Positions 8,452-18,414 are shown, numbered from the stretch's first letter. The stretch: 64,000 bases of DNA from an uncultured archaeon (GCA_937921735.1 CAKZTQ010000032.1:1-64000); one strand, 5' to 3'. Notes: generated from the sequence alone by a model not told the origin. Translations and numbers: made by a program.

Positions 8452-9111
8452 ATGGGCGTGGTGGTGGATCAACCGTTTCAAATCCTCCTCGAGCTGGTGC
8501 AGGCCCACAAGCTGGATCCTTGGGACGTGGACATCGAGAGGCTCACCGACGTCTTCCTGCGCCGCATGCGCGAGCTCCGCGAGCTGGACATCAGGGTCTC
8601 CGGGAGGGCCCTCCTCTCGGCGTCCACCCTGCTGAGGATAAAGTCCGACCGCGCGCTCGACGGGGATGGGCACGGGCGGGTTGCTGAGGAGGAGCTCGAG
8701 GAGGTGCTGGACATAGATCTCCCGGAGCTTGGCCCTGTCCTGATGATACAGCGCGCCCCCCACATGATCACGCTCGCGGATCTCCTAAGCGGGCTCCGAG
8801 AGGCCCTGCGGGAGGCGCCCGCGGGGGCGAAGCCGGCGAGGAAGGAGATGGAGAAAATCGTGCGGGCGCTGAGCGAGTACCGCGTCAACATCGAGCGGCA
8901 CCTGCGCAGGCTGCACGAGCGAATAGCCAAGCTCGCCGCGGACGGGCGGAGGGTCACGATGTCGGAATTGCTGGAGGAGAGGACGAGGTTGGCCGTGGCG
9001 CGCACCCTGCTCCTCCTGCTCTTCCTGTGCGCGCGGAGGAAGATAGCGATCTGGCAGGAGGAGCCCTTGGGCGAGGTGTTCATCTCCCTGTTGGCGCCGC
9101 CGGGTGGTTGA
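8452..9111 (+). CDS. scpA: Segregation and condensation protein A
   Basis: DQPFQILLELVQAHKLDPWDVDIERLTDVFLRRM...ALLSASTLLRIKSDRAL; position directly after smc. Confidence 0.9.
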   Translation: MGVVVDQPFQILLELVQAHKLDPWDVDIERLTDVFLRRMRELRELDIRVSGRALLSASTLLRIKSDRALDGDGHGRVAEEELEEVLDIDLPELGPVLMIQRAPHMITLADLLSGLREALREAPAGAKPARKEMEKIVRALSEYRVNIERHLRRLHERIAKLAADGRRVTMSELLEERTRLAVARTLLLLLFLCARRKIAIWQEEPLGEVFISLLAPPGG

Positions 9112-9622
9112 GGTGGGCGTGAAGGAGGATCGCTCGCTCCTGGAGGCCGCGCTTTACGCGGCCGACCGCCCCTTGAGCTTGGGCGAGCTCCGGAGGCTTC
9201 TGGGCACGTCCTCCGAGACCTACGTCCGCAAGCTGGTGGCGGAGCTCATGCGGAGCTACGAGAGGAACGGAGGCCCGCTGAAGCTGGTGGAGACGGCAAG
9301 GGATACCTTTGCCCTCACGCTCCGCGAGGACTACCTGCCGAAGGTCGAGGGCATCGCGCCAAAGGTCAAGCTCTCCCGTGGCGCCCTCAAGACTCTGGCG
9401 CTCATCGCTTACAAGCAGCCGATCCAGCAGTCGAAGCTGGCCGAGCTGCGCGGAGGGCGCGTCTACGAGCAGGTGAGGCAGCTCGTGGCGCTGGGCTTCG
9501 TGGAGTCCAAGCCCTTCGGCCGCACCAGGGTGCTCAGGACATCGAGCAAGTTCGCGGGCTACTTCGGCTTTGAGGACGACATGGATAAAATCCGCGAGCG
9601 CCTCGGGGAGCTCATGCGCTAG
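9104..9622 (+). CDS. scpB: Segregation and condensation protein B
   Basis: LLEAALYAADRPLSLGELRRLLG...LSRGALKTLALIAYKQPIQQSKLAELRG...TSSKFAGYFGF. Confidence 0.9.
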   Translation: MVEVGVKEDRSLLEAALYAADRPLSLGELRRLLGTSSETYVRKLVAELMRSYERNGGPLKLVETARDTFALTLREDYLPKVEGIAPKVKLSRGALKTLALIAYKQPIQQSKLAELRGGRVYEQVRQLVALGFVESKPFGRTRVLRTSSKFAGYFGFEDDMDKIRERLGELMR

Positions 9623-9694
9623 CGTCGCCGGCCTTCGTTCGGATGCCGCCCGGCACTTTTATTAAAGGAGAAGCCAAAGGTAAACCGCCGTGAA

Positions 9695-9952
9695 TTGATG
9701 GGAGGCGAAAAACTCAGGAGAAAGGGCCAAGTTCTCGAGGCGGCGGATGGATCGTTGCTGCTCGTCAACGAGGACAAGCAGGGTTTCAGGGTCGGCGAGG
9801 GCGTCGTCGTGATTTGGGACATGTGCGAGGGGAGAACGGAGGATGAGGTCTCACGGGAACTTGCCTCCCGGAGCGAGCTGGACCTCGAACAGATCAAGCC
9901 CATAGTCGCCGAGATCGTCGCCAAGCTCAAGGAAGCCAAGCTGGTCGAGTAG
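9695..9952 (+). CDS. Small PqqD-like protein
   Basis: GSLLLVNEDKQGFRVGEGVVVIWDMCEGRTEDEVSRELASRSELDLEQIKPIVAEIVAKLKEAKLVE; PqqD-like pattern. Confidence 0.55.
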   Translation: MMGGEKLRRKGQVLEAADGSLLLVNEDKQGFRVGEGVVVIWDMCEGRTEDEVSRELASRSELDLEQIKPIVAEIVAKLKEAKLVE

Positions 9953-10085
9953 GGGCACCAATCCGTTGCACGGTCCTTGGCCGAGGCCCCCAATGCGTTT
10001 GACCTAGTTCACGTTGGGTGGTCGCTAGTTGAGCTGAAGGCAACGCTTTTAACGCGGAGGGAAAAATGGTTGAGGGCGTGACCAA

Positions 10086-10532
10086 ATGGGAAGGTGGCAG
10101 GGAAGATCGCTGACGAAGCCCACGGGCGGGAGGATTTGGGCGAGGCGCAAGAAGCGCAAGAGGGAGATGGGCAGCGATTTCATAGAGACCCACATAGGTC
10201 CCGCCCAACGCGTTCTCCACAGGGTGAAGGGCGGGGGCGTGAAGTGCAGGCTTTCCGCCGCCGACGTTGCGAACGTGCTGGACCCCAGGACCGGGCGGGC
10301 GAGGAAGGCGAGGATATTGACGGTGGTGGAGAATCCCGCGGACCCGCACTTCGTGCGCAGAAACGTGCTGACGAGGGGAGCGGTGATAGAGACGGAGATC
10401 GGGAGGGCAAAGGTGACGAGCAGGCCCGGACAAAACGGGGTCATAAACGCCATCCTGCTGGAGCAGGCGAGGGAGCCTGAGGCCAAGCCGACCGAGGAGG
10501 CAAGCGCCGAGGGAGAAGCCGCCGGGAAGTAG
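10086..10532 (+). CDS. rps8e: 30S ribosomal protein S8e
   Basis: MGRWQGRSLTKPTGGRIWARRKKRKREMGSDFIETHIG...NVLTRGAVIETEIGRAKVTSRPGQNGVINAILL. Confidence 0.95.
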   Translation: MGRWQGRSLTKPTGGRIWARRKKRKREMGSDFIETHIGPAQRVLHRVKGGGVKCRLSAADVANVLDPRTGRARKARILTVVENPADPHFVRRNVLTRGAVIETEIGRAKVTSRPGQNGVINAILLEQAREPEAKPTEEASAEGEAAGK

Positions 10533-10544
10533 TCCCGACCCCTT

Positions 10545-10961
10545 TCACAACGTCTGCTGCCTTCCCCTTCCGACGATGTGCACGACCTCCCAGCCCTGCC
10601 CGCGCAACCGCTTGGCTATGAACCTGCGGTGGCACCCGCTGGGATAGGCCTCGACGCACATAAGCGCCGCGACCTTCTTCCGCGCCAGCTCCTTGAGGCG
10701 CCTGAGCCCAAGCTTAAACTCCTCGCTCCGCATGTAGGCCTCGTAGCCGCCCCTGCGGTATCCCCCGAGCTCCCTGATGTGGACGTAATCGATGCCTCGA
10801 GGGGGCAACGCGACCTCGAGGTTCTCCCTCACGAACTCCGGCCACTTGGAGGTGGGAAACGCGCGGACGTCCACCACCAGCTCCACGCCGAAGCGCTTCA
10901 GCAGCTCGACGAAGTCCTCGAACCTTCGATTGCCGTAGCCGATGGTGTATATCCTCGGCGT
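10545..10961 (-). CDS. DUF488 family protein (start inferred as ACG)
   Basis: IYTIGYGNRRFEDFVELLKRFGVELVVDVRAFPTSKWPEF...HIRELGG...LMCVEAYPSGCHRRFIAKRL. The conserved N-terminus extends past the first in-frame GTG (10886); no ATG/GTG/TTG back to the TAA at 10995-10997. Confidence 0.75.
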   Translation of the reverse strand, partial: TPRIYTIGYGNRRFEDFVELLKRFGVELVVDVRAFPTSKWPEFVRENLEVALPPRGIDYVHIRELGGYRRGGYEAYMRSEEFKLGLRRLKELARKKVAALMCVEAYPSGCHRRFIAKRLRGQGWEVVHIVGRGRQQTL

Positions 10962-11027
10962 GGCAACCCCCTTCGAGCTTGGTCGCCAAACCTTTTAAGG
11001 CGCCCGGGCGAACTTCTGGAGGTGCGC

Positions 11028-11828
11028 ATGCCCCAAATCCAGGTGACGCTAACCCCGGCGGAGTCCAAGCGCCTGATCGCTAAGGCCGTCGCCAAGCTCG
11101 AGGAGGTGCGGAGGGCGCTTAGGGAGGGGATAATCGTCATCTCCGTGGGTTCGACCACCGCCTACGTGGCTGAGGAGCTTCTTGGGCTGAGGATGGAGCG
11201 CGAGAAGTTCCTTGCGGGCGTGGTGCTGCCGAAGGGCACCTGCGTCTTGCCCCCGAAGATGCGCCTCCGGGAGATAGTGGTCCGCAAGGGGGAGGTCATC
11301 GATGCTAGGGCGGACGACGTGCTACCTGAGATGGGTCCTGGCGACGTCTTCATCAAGGGCGCCAATGCCATCGACGCCAGCGGCGTGGCCGGGGTTTTCT
11401 TGGCGGACCCCAAGGGCGGCACGGTGGGAAGGTCGTTGGGCGCGGTGATGTCGAAGGGCATCAACCTCATAATCCCCGTGGGCTTGGAGAAGTTTGTACC
11501 GGGCAGCTTGATCAGGCTCGCCGCGATCGCGGGCATCGAGAGGGCATCCTTCGCCACGGGTGTGCCCCTAGGCCTCATGCCCCTCACCGGCAAGGTGGTG
11601 ACGGAGCTGGAGGCGATAGAGATCCTGACGGGTGCGGAGGCAATGGCGATGGGAAAGGGAGGTCTCTCGGGCGCGGAGGGGAGCGTGACGCTGCTGGTGC
11701 GGGGGTCGCGGGAGCAGCTGGAAAACCTCAAGGCGCTGGTGGACTCCATCAAGGGCGAGAGCTATCCGAAGGTGGAGACGGACTGCGATGCCTGCGAAAA
11801 CCCCACCTGCTGGCTGAGGAAGCGGTGA
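11028..11828 (+). CDS. Conserved archaeal protein of unknown function
   Basis: Complete ORF MPQIQVTLTPAESKRLIAKAV...GDVFIKGANAIDASGVAGVFLADPKGGTVG...; upstream TTTTAA and RBS GGAGGTG; Cys-rich C-terminus DCDACENPTCW. Confidence 0.75.
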   Translation: MPQIQVTLTPAESKRLIAKAVAKLEEVRRALREGIIVISVGSTTAYVAEELLGLRMEREKFLAGVVLPKGTCVLPPKMRLREIVVRKGEVIDARADDVLPEMGPGDVFIKGANAIDASGVAGVFLADPKGGTVGRSLGAVMSKGINLIIPVGLEKFVPGSLIRLAAIAGIERASFATGVPLGLMPLTGKVVTELEAIEILTGAEAMAMGKGGLSGAEGSVTLLVRGSREQLENLKALVDSIKGESYPKVETDCDACENPTCWLRKR

Positions 11829-12164
11829 TCAGCCCTTGCCCTCGTACGTTCGGAGCTTGAACTTGTACTCCGCCGGCGCTGCCTCCCTCACCATCTTGGA
11901 GCCCGCCACTACCTCGTCGACGCTATGAACGACGCCGCCCCACTCCTCTATGGCCGCGCGGATCTTGCCGTAGTCCAACTCGCCGTCTATCGTCACCTTG
12001 ACCGTCTCGGTGTCCCTATCTATCTCTATCAGCGTGACGTTCACCCCCTCCACCCCGGGCATGGAGCTCAGCTTGGTCGCGAACTCCGGCAAGGTGGGGG
12101 TGTGGGGCTTCAGCACGTCGAGCACCAGCCTGCGAAGCTTGGCTGAATTCGACTTCCTACCCAC
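11829..12164 (-). CDS. DUF211 domain protein
   Basis: LRRLVLDVLKPHTPTLPEFATKLSSMPGVEGVNVTLIEIDRDTETVKVTIDGELDYGKIRAAIEEWGGVVHSVDEVVAG. Confidence 0.85.
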   Translation of the reverse strand: MGRKSNSAKLRRLVLDVLKPHTPTLPEFATKLSSMPGVEGVNVTLIEIDRDTETVKVTIDGELDYGKIRAAIEEWGGVVHSVDEVVAGSKMVREAAPAEYKFKLRTYEGKG

Positions 12165-12242
12165 GGGATCATCGCCTTTTATATATTCCGAAACGCTTAT
12201 TAAGTAGTAGTTGGCCTCGATTTAAAACTTTTGGGCGAAAGG

Positions 12243-12509
12243 ATGCGAAGGTTAGGTAAGGTAGTCCACTTCACCAAGCGCGGCTTGGTGATACGCCTCG
12301 AGCGCGAGCCCAAGCTCGGGGAAGCCATATATAATGGGGAGCGCAGGCGGGTGGGCCAGCTGCTGGACATATTCGGGCCCGTGAGCAGCCCCTACGCGCT
12401 GGTGAGGCCCGCGCGCGAGATCGCCACCGAAGAGCTGGCCGCGCTGGTGGGCGAGGAGTTGTTCACCTCGGAGGGGAAATCCCATGGAAAGGGTAGAAAA
12501 GCAAAATAA
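12243..12509 (+). CDS. gar1: H/ACA RNP component Gar1-like
   Basis: [56 protein letters not shown]; directly upstream of tfb. Confidence 0.85.
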   Translation: MRRLGKVVHFTKRGLVIRLEREPKLGEAIYNGERRRVGQLLDIFGPVSSPYALVRPAREIATEELAALVGEELFTSEGKSHGKGRKAK

Positions 12510-13404
12510 GTGCCCGGAATGCGGCGGGACGAAGCTCGTGCGCGATTACGAGCGAGCCGAGCTAGTCTGCGCTAGCTGCGGCTTGGTCATCTACGACAAG
12601 ATCATGGACATGGGACCGGAGTGGAGGGCCTTCGACCAGGAGCAGAGGGATAAGAGGGGTAGGGTAGGCGCGCCCATGACGTATACCATCCACGACAAGG
12701 GGCTCTCGACGATGATCGACTGGCGGGATCGCGATAGCCACGGCAAGGACCTAACGCCCAAGCGGAGGGCGCAGATCTACCGCCTGCGCAAGTGGCAGCG
12801 CCGCATCCGCGTCTCCGACGCCACCGAGCGCAACCTCGCTTTCGCACTCTCGGAGCTCGACCGCATGGCCTCGCACCTCGGGCTGCCGCGCAACGTCAGG
12901 GAGACGGCCGCGGTGATCTACAGGCGGGCGGTGGAGGAGAGGTTGATCCGAGGGCGGTCGATAGAGGGGGTCGCCGCGGCGGCGCTCTACGCGGCTTGCA
13001 GGGAGTGTAAGGTCCCCCGCACGCTCGATGAGATCGCCGAGGTCTCCCGCGTGGGCAAGAAGGAGATCGGGCGCAGCTACCGCTTCATCACGAGGGAGCT
13101 GCTGATGCACCTGCGACCGACGAGCCCAATGGACTACGTCCCCCGCTTCGGCAGCGAGCTCGGGTTGAGCGGGGAGGTGCAGTCGAAGGCGATAGAGTTG
13201 CTGAAGGAGGCGAGCAAGAAGGGGCTGACCTCAGGGCGAGGTCCTACGGGCGTGGCGGCGGCGGCGATATACATCGCGAGCGTGCTCTGTGGCGAGCGGA
13301 GGACTCAGCGCGACGTCGCGGAGGTGGCGCGGGTTACGGAGGTCACAGTGAGGAACCGCTACAAGGAACTTTGCGAGAAGCTGGGGCTAGATGTTGAGCT
13401 TTAG
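12484..13404 (+). CDS. tfb: Transcription initiation factor IIB
   Basis: [42 protein letters not shown]...; two cyclin-like repeats. Confidence 0.97.
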   Translation: MERVEKQNKCPECGGTKLVRDYERAELVCASCGLVIYDKIMDMGPEWRAFDQEQRDKRGRVGAPMTYTIHDKGLSTMIDWRDRDSHGKDLTPKRRAQIYRLRKWQRRIRVSDATERNLAFALSELDRMASHLGLPRNVRETAAVIYRRAVEERLIRGRSIEGVAAAALYAACRECKVPRTLDEIAEVSRVGKKEIGRSYRFITRELLMHLRPTSPMDYVPRFGSELGLSGEVQSKAIELLKEASKKGLTSGRGPTGVAAAAIYIASVLCGERRTQRDVAEVARVTEVTVRNRYKELCEKLGLDVEL

Positions 13405-13455
13405 GGCCCTTGCGGAAGGCAAAATAGGTCAGCCGCCAGAGATTAATCGAGCACC

Positions 13456-13881
13456 ATGCGAGGAACCTACGCCCTTCTCGTGCACGTGCCCTACGACCTA
13501 GCCATCACCGTGGGCGAGCTGGGCACGCTCAGCTTCAGGGCGGGCTACTACGTTTACGTCGGCTCGGCTCTAGGGGGCCTCGAAGCCCGCGTGAGGCGCC
13601 ACCTTAGAGCAGAGAAGGCGCTGCGCTGGCACATCGACTACCTCCTCGCTAGGGCGCGGGCGGTGGACGTGGTGTTCGCTAGGTCGGACGAGAGGAAGGA
13701 GTGCGAGATCGCCGCCGAGTTGTCGAAGCACCTCGAGGGCGTCCGCGGCTTCGGGTCGAGCGATTGCCGTTGCGAGACCCACCTCTTTTACGGCCCCGAC
13801 CTCAACGAGCTGCTTAGGCGGGTGCTCCTGAGCTTCAAGGCGAGCGGGCTGAAGCCGGCCAAGGGTGGTACCTTTGGGTAG
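13456..13881 (+). CDS. DUF123 / GIY-YIG-like protein
   Basis: GTYALLVHV...AGYYVYVGSALGGLEARVRRHLR...LRWHIDYLLARA...GFGSSDCRCETHLFYG. Confidence 0.85.
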   Translation: MRGTYALLVHVPYDLAITVGELGTLSFRAGYYVYVGSALGGLEARVRRHLRAEKALRWHIDYLLARARAVDVVFARSDERKECEIAAELSKHLEGVRGFGSSDCRCETHLFYGPDLNELLRRVLLSFKASGLKPAKGGTFG

Positions 13882-14488
13882 GCGTTGGCAGCTCGAGCGA
13901 AGGCGTGACCACTTCTACCGCATGGCTAAGAGCGAGGGCTACAGGTCGCGGGCTGCCTTCAAGCTCAAGCAGCTTGACGAGCGCTACCATCTGCTCGCCC
14001 CGGGGCAGGTGGTCGTCGACCTCGGCGCGGCGCCCGGCGGCTGGCTTCAGGTGGCCCGCGAGAGGGTGGGCGACGAGGGCTTCGTGCTCGGCGTCGACCT
14101 TCAGGCGATAGCCGGGCTACCCTACGAGAACGTTGTCACGCTCGTCGGGGATATCACCGACGCCTCCACGCAGGAGCTCATAAGGGCCAAGTTGCCCAGG
14201 CCGGCGGACGTCTTGCTCTCCGATGCCTCGCCCGACATCTCCGGCATCTGGGACGTCGACCACGCGAGGTCGATGGAGCTCGCCAGGGCAGCGCTGGCGA
14301 TCGCGGACGCCGCGCTGGTGCCAGGTGGGAAGCTGCTGCTCAAGGTCTTTCAGGGCGCGATGTTTGGGGAGCTTCTGTCCGAGCTCAAGCGGAGGTTCAG
14401 CTCGGTCAAGGTGACGAAGCCGGTCGCCTCCCGCAAGCGGAGCGCGGAGGTTTACATCGTCGCCGAGGGCTTCAGGAGATCTCGATAG
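13865..14488 (+). CDS. rlmE: 23S rRNA 2'-O-ribose methyltransferase (RlmE/FtsJ)
   Basis: YRSRAAFKLKQLDERYHLLAPGQVVVDLGAAPGGWLQVA...LLSDASPDISGIWDVDHARSMELA...GGKLLLKVFQG. Confidence 0.95.
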   Translation: MVPLGRRWQLERRRDHFYRMAKSEGYRSRAAFKLKQLDERYHLLAPGQVVVDLGAAPGGWLQVARERVGDEGFVLGVDLQAIAGLPYENVVTLVGDITDASTQELIRAKLPRPADVLLSDASPDISGIWDVDHARSMELARAALAIADAALVPGGKLLLKVFQGAMFGELLSELKRRFSSVKVTKPVASRKRSAEVYIVAEGFRRSR

Positions 14489-14885
14489 CCTGTCCGCGCA
14501 CCTTGGGCAGGGTCACCTTGAGCACGCCGTTCTCCTGTCTCGCCGAGACTTGCTCGGCCCTGACCGCGCAGGGTAGGGGTATCACCCTGTAGAAGCGGTC
14601 GACCCGCTCCCTGACTATGGCTTCCTTCGGGGTTTCCCTCCTCGCCTCTAGCTCCAGCGAGTCGCTGAAGGCCCTGAGCCTCACGTCCTCCCTCCTCACG
14701 CCAGGCAGGTCCACGTAAACCTCTAGGCTCTCGCCCTCGTCGCAGATGTCCACGCTCGGCTCGAAGGGGAACTCGAACGGGATGCGCCACGGCCAAGGTC
14801 CCCGCGGTATGAGCGGAGGGCGCGGGTAGCCTAGCCCCCAAGTTCTCTCATAAGCCACATTGACCACCAATTTTAGAATTGGCAC
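14472..14885 (-). CDS. Small heat-shock protein Hsp20
   Basis: PSVDICDEGESLEVYVDLPGVRREDVRLRAFSDSLELEARRE...FYRVIPLPCAVRAEQVSARQENGVLKVTLPKV. Confidence 0.9.
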   Translation of the reverse strand: MPILKLVVNVAYERTWGLGYPRPPLIPRGPWPWRIPFEFPFEPSVDICDEGESLEVYVDLPGVRREDVRLRAFSDSLELEARRETPKEAIVRERVDRFYRVIPLPCAVRAEQVSARQENGVLKVTLPKVRGQAIEIS

Positions 14886-14898
14886 GGGAAAAGAAAAA

Positions 14899-16077
14899 TT
14901 ACCTCGACGGAGAAACCTCCTTCAAAAAGCTGAGCACTTCATCCAGCGGGGCGTCGGTCCTTAGCCCGATCGGAGAGAAGTGAGTGCGCGAGGCGAAGTA
15001 CCCCTTTGCCTTAAGCCCCTCGAGGAGCCTAGCGAGCTTGGGCGGTGATGCCCCGGCCCTCCTGGCTAGCTCGTGGACGTCGTAGAAGGTTTGGGGCCCC
15101 TCCCCCTCCTCGGCCAACCTGTTCAAGAGCTCGAGGGCGCTCCCGCCGAGCCTGAAGTGGCGCGAGGCCAGGTCCGCGGCCACGCGTTCGACGAACCCCT
15201 TATCGACCAGGCGTCCTAGCCACAAGGGTCCGGCGTGCGCAAGCCGTTCGCCGCATTCGCAGAAGCTGGGCAGCTCCGCGGCGATGCCCTTGGTCACCGT
15301 CCTCCGTCCGCAGGAGAAGCAGTGGGAGATGTAGCCCTGCTGGGCCATGACCTCGTCCACCCTCTTGGCGCCCGCCGAGGCTCGAAGGTAGATCCTGAAG
15401 TAGTGCATGGTGCTATGGGCCAAAAGCGGGGTCAACGCTAGCTCGTGCTTACCGCCCATCCGCTGGCAGAAGCCGATCAGGATCCTGACGCCTAGCTCGT
15501 GGCAGTACTCGGTCCTCATCGAGCGTGCCCCGTACCTCCGCAGGCAGGCCTTGGGGTGGGTGCCGCAGAGAGGGGCGGTGTCGGTTGCGGTTAACATCAC
15601 CACGCCCCCGCGGGCGATGGCGCTGCAGGCAGCGTCGACGAACGGCGCGGGCGAACCGAAGGGGTCGAGGTCCACGACGTGGAACTTGGGCTTGAAGCTC
15701 CAGAGGAGGGCATTCGCGTCCTCGTTCCTGATCTCCACGAGGTCGGCGAGGTCATTGAGCGCGACGTTCCTGCGGATGAACTCGAGGGCGTCGGGCGAGC
15801 GATCGTTGACCACGACCTTGGAGATGCCCTTCACCTCCCTCGCGTAGCGCAGCCCTCGCGCCCCCACGCCGGCGAGCGGGTCGCATATGCGGAGGGCCCC
15901 GAGCTCGTTAGCGAGAACCTGAACCACGGAGACGGAGATATCGCGGCACAGCTCCATCAAGGGGTTGTAGAACACTCGCGTGAGGGAGGGGGCATAGTCG
16001 CCCGCCGGCGTGCGGAATCGCTCGAGCTCCGGGACCTCGAGCCTTGTGGTGCCTTCCGTTATGAGTTGCGAGGTCAT
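14899..16077 (-). CDS. trm1: tRNA (guanine26-N2)-dimethyltransferase
   Basis: PAGDYAPSLTRVFYNPLMELCRDISVSV...DPLAGVGARGLRYA...VDLDPFGSPAPFVDAA...TATDTAPLCG. Confidence 0.93.
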   Translation of the reverse strand: MTSQLITEGTTRLEVPELERFRTPAGDYAPSLTRVFYNPLMELCRDISVSVVQVLANELGALRICDPLAGVGARGLRYAREVKGISKVVVNDRSPDALEFIRRNVALNDLADLVEIRNEDANALLWSFKPKFHVVDLDPFGSPAPFVDAACSAIARGGVVMLTATDTAPLCGTHPKACLRRYGARSMRTEYCHELGVRILIGFCQRMGGKHELALTPLLAHSTMHYFRIYLRASAGAKRVDEVMAQQGYISHCFSCGRRTVTKGIAAELPSFCECGERLAHAGPLWLGRLVDKGFVERVAADLASRHFRLGGSALELLNRLAEEGEGPQTFYDVHELARRAGASPPKLARLLEGLKAKGYFASRTHFSPIGLRTDAPLDEVLSFLKEVSPSR

Positions 16078-16213
16078 GTTCTCAAGATTTGTACGTTCGC
16101 GCAAGTCTAATTCCTTACGCCGCGGCCTTCGGTCTGCATCCATCCGCCGACTTAATCGAAAGAAAATCGTGAAAAGGGAAACCTTAGATAACGAAAGCAA
16201 ATTATGAGCAAAA

Positions 16214-16459
16214 TTACGAGATTTCTACCTTGCTCCCCACCGCCCAGCCGGGAAGCCCCACCCGGAAGCGGGCGCGATAGCCTCGGCTGCCGTGGGTGTC
16301 CACGATTTCGCCTAGGACCCGGCTGCCCGAGTGCGGGTTGTGCCAAATGACCTTCCTGCCCACGAGCGTCCCTTTAACTTCCCCCAGAGGCCTGATGATG
16401 ACCTCTCGCCCGTAGCGCGTCCTGGGCCCGCCTCGAAAGTTCACGATCACCGCTTCCAT
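16214..16459 (-). CDS. rpl35ae: 50S ribosomal protein L35Ae
   Basis: RTRYGREVIIRPLGEVKGTLVGRKVIWHNPHSGSRVLGEIVDTHGSRGYRARFRVGLPGWAVGSKVEI. Confidence 0.85.
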   Translation of the reverse strand: MEAVIVNFRGGPRTRYGREVIIRPLGEVKGTLVGRKVIWHNPHSGSRVLGEIVDTHGSRGYRARFRVGLPGWAVGSKVEIS

Positions 16460-16995
16460 CGCAACACCTCCTCCACCATCCTCGCGAGCTCCTCGGGCAA
16501 CCTCCCCCTGTTGCTCGGCGTGACCTCGAAGATCCTGACGTCCCGCCTGGACTTGACCTCACCTATGAAGCCGGTGGTCGTGCGCTGGTGTATCACCGCA
16601 AGCAGGGGCTTGGACGAGTTGAGCGCCGCGAGCACCGCGCGCTTGAAGCCCTCGCTGTGGACCTCCATCGGGGCGATCTCGTCTATCACCACGAAGTCCG
16701 CCCCCTCCAGCGCCCGCGCGATTGAGGCCTCGCTCATGGTGTCGACGTTTGGAACGTTTACGCGGTACTTGCTGACCAAGGGGCCAACCGGCTGGTCCAC
16801 GTGCGCCAGGATTCGCTCCTCGCCCGTCATGAGGTCCACCATCTTGAAGCCCACGCGCACGCCTCGCTCGCGGATCTCTGGGCAGTAGAGCCCTCCAGGC
16901 TTGTAACCTCGTGACCGCAGCAGCGCCACCGCCCCCTCTATGACCGAGGTCTTTCCGCTTCCTGGGCGCCCGGTGACGAGGAAGTTGTTGGGCAT
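16447..16995 (-). CDS. Nucleoside-triphosphatase THEP1 family
   Basis: NFLVTGRPGSGKTSVIEGAVALLRSRGYKPGGLYCPEIRERGVRVGFKMVDLMTGEE...DFVVIDEIAPMEVHSEGFK. Confidence 0.9.
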   Translation of the reverse strand: MPNNFLVTGRPGSGKTSVIEGAVALLRSRGYKPGGLYCPEIRERGVRVGFKMVDLMTGEERILAHVDQPVGPLVSKYRVNVPNVDTMSEASIARALEGADFVVIDEIAPMEVHSEGFKRAVLAALNSSKPLLAVIHQRTTTGFIGEVKSRRDVRIFEVTPSNRGRLPEELARMVEEVLRWKR

Positions 16996-17054
16996 CCTCC
17001 CGACCCAAAGGTTTGAAATCCACCGGCGAACAATTCTGTACGAGTTTGATAATA

Positions 17055-17786
17055 ATGTTGACGGACGTGCGGTTGAGCAAGCAGCGGCTGAGGGAGCGCA
17101 TCTGGGGGGAGCTGGAGGCCAAGGGCGTCGTCTCGTTTCCCAAGCCGGCCCACGGGCGCATCCCGAACTTCGTTGGAAGCGACATAGCGGCCGAAAGGCT
17201 TCGCTCGCTCCCCGCTTATCTGTCGGCGGACGTCGTCATGGCAAACCCGGATGCCGCCCAGCTGGCCGTCAGGAGGCTAGCGCTGGCGGACGGCAAGAGG
17301 TTGCTGATGGCATCCCCCCGCCTTCGAAAGGGCTTCATCCTCCTCGACCCGAGAGGCATCCGAGACGTAAGGCGGGCGGCCACGATTCGGGGCGCATTCA
17401 AATACGGGCGCACCGTCGACCTGAGGAAGATAAAGGTGGACCTCGTAGTCGAGGGCTCGGTGGCGGTGGACTTAAGGGGCGGGCGTTTGGGCAAGGGAGG
17501 AGGGTTCGGCGACCTGGAGGTGGCGATCCTCATGGAGGCCGGTGCGATGGACGATGCCACTCCCGTGGTGACAACGGTGCACGAGCTGCAGGTCGTCGAG
17601 AGCGTGCCGATGGCTGAGCACGACGTACCCGTCGACTTCATCCTGACGCCCGAGAGGACGATCGAGGTCACGCACGGCCATCGAAGGCCTCGCGGCATAG
17701 TATGGCGGCTACTTCCGACCGACGTATTTAAGCGGATGCCGATACTCGCTGAACTGAGGCGAGAGGTTGATAGCCGGCGTGGATGA
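17055..17786 (+). CDS. 5-formyltetrahydrofolate cyclo-ligase family protein
   Basis: KQRLRERIWGELEAKGVVSFPKPAHGRIPNFVGSDIAAERL...GGRLGKGGGFGDLEVAIL. Confidence 0.8.
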   Translation: MLTDVRLSKQRLRERIWGELEAKGVVSFPKPAHGRIPNFVGSDIAAERLRSLPAYLSADVVMANPDAAQLAVRRLALADGKRLLMASPRLRKGFILLDPRGIRDVRRAATIRGAFKYGRTVDLRKIKVDLVVEGSVAVDLRGGRLGKGGGFGDLEVAILMEAGAMDDATPVVTTVHELQVVESVPMAEHDVPVDFILTPERTIEVTHGHRRPRGIVWRLLPTDVFKRMPILAELRREVDSRRG

Positions 17787-18414
17787 GGCGGGTAGGGGTC
17801 CCGTCCTCGGCCCCCTGGTGCTCTGCGGGGTCATGTTCGACGAAGGGGCGCTGGAGGAGCTGAGGTCCGCGGGGGTCAGGGATTCGAAGCTCCTAAGCCC
17901 GAGGAGGCGAGAGGCCCTGGCCAAGTTCATCGTGGGCAGGGCTAAAGGGGTCGAGGTGATCGAGCTCTCGCCGGAGGAGATAGACGAATTCAGGCTGGTC
18001 AAAAAGGTCAACCTCAACGAGGTCGAGGCGTTGAACGTCGCCAAGATCATAGATCACCTTCGGCCGAGGGTGGCGTTCGTAGACTCCGCCGACCCTGACC
18101 CGGCGATGTTCGAGGCTAGGATCAGGCGGTACCTCAGGAGCAAGCCCAAGCTGGTGGTCGAGAGCTATGCCGACCGCAGGTACATCGCCGTCTCGGCGGC
18201 GTCCATCGTCGCCAAGGTCAGGAGGGACGCCAGGATGGCCGAGCTCCGTCGAAGGTACGGGGACCTCGGCAGCGGGTACAGCTCGGACCCGCGGACCATC
18301 GCCTTCCTCGAGCGATGGGTTCGGGAGCGAGGCAAGCTGCCGGAGTTCGCTCGCCGCTCCTGGGAGACCGCGAGGCGCATCGAGGAGCAGCTGAGGCAGC
18401 GGAGGTTGGTTTGA
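17767..18414 (+). CDS. rnhB: Ribonuclease HII (TTG start)
   Basis: IAGVDEAGRGPVLGPLVLCGV...DSKLLSPRRREAL...SAASIVAKVRRDARM...GSGYSSDPRTIAFLERW. Confidence 0.95.
   Translation: MIAGVDEAGRGPVLGPLVLCGVMFDEGALEELRSAGVRDSKLLSPRRREALAKFIVGRAKGVEVIELSPEEIDEFRLVKKVNLNEVEALNVAKIIDHLRPRVAFVDSADPDPAMFEARIRRYLRSKPKLVVESYADRRYIAVSAASIVAKVRRDARMAELRRRYGDLGSGYSSDPRTIAFLERWVRERGKLPEFARRSWETARRIEEQLRQRRLV

Noticed and set aside
10578-11027. N-terminal extension of the 416-aa ORF ending at 11828
   Set aside because: It is antisense to the DUF488 gene; the real start is ATG 11028 with a good RBS.
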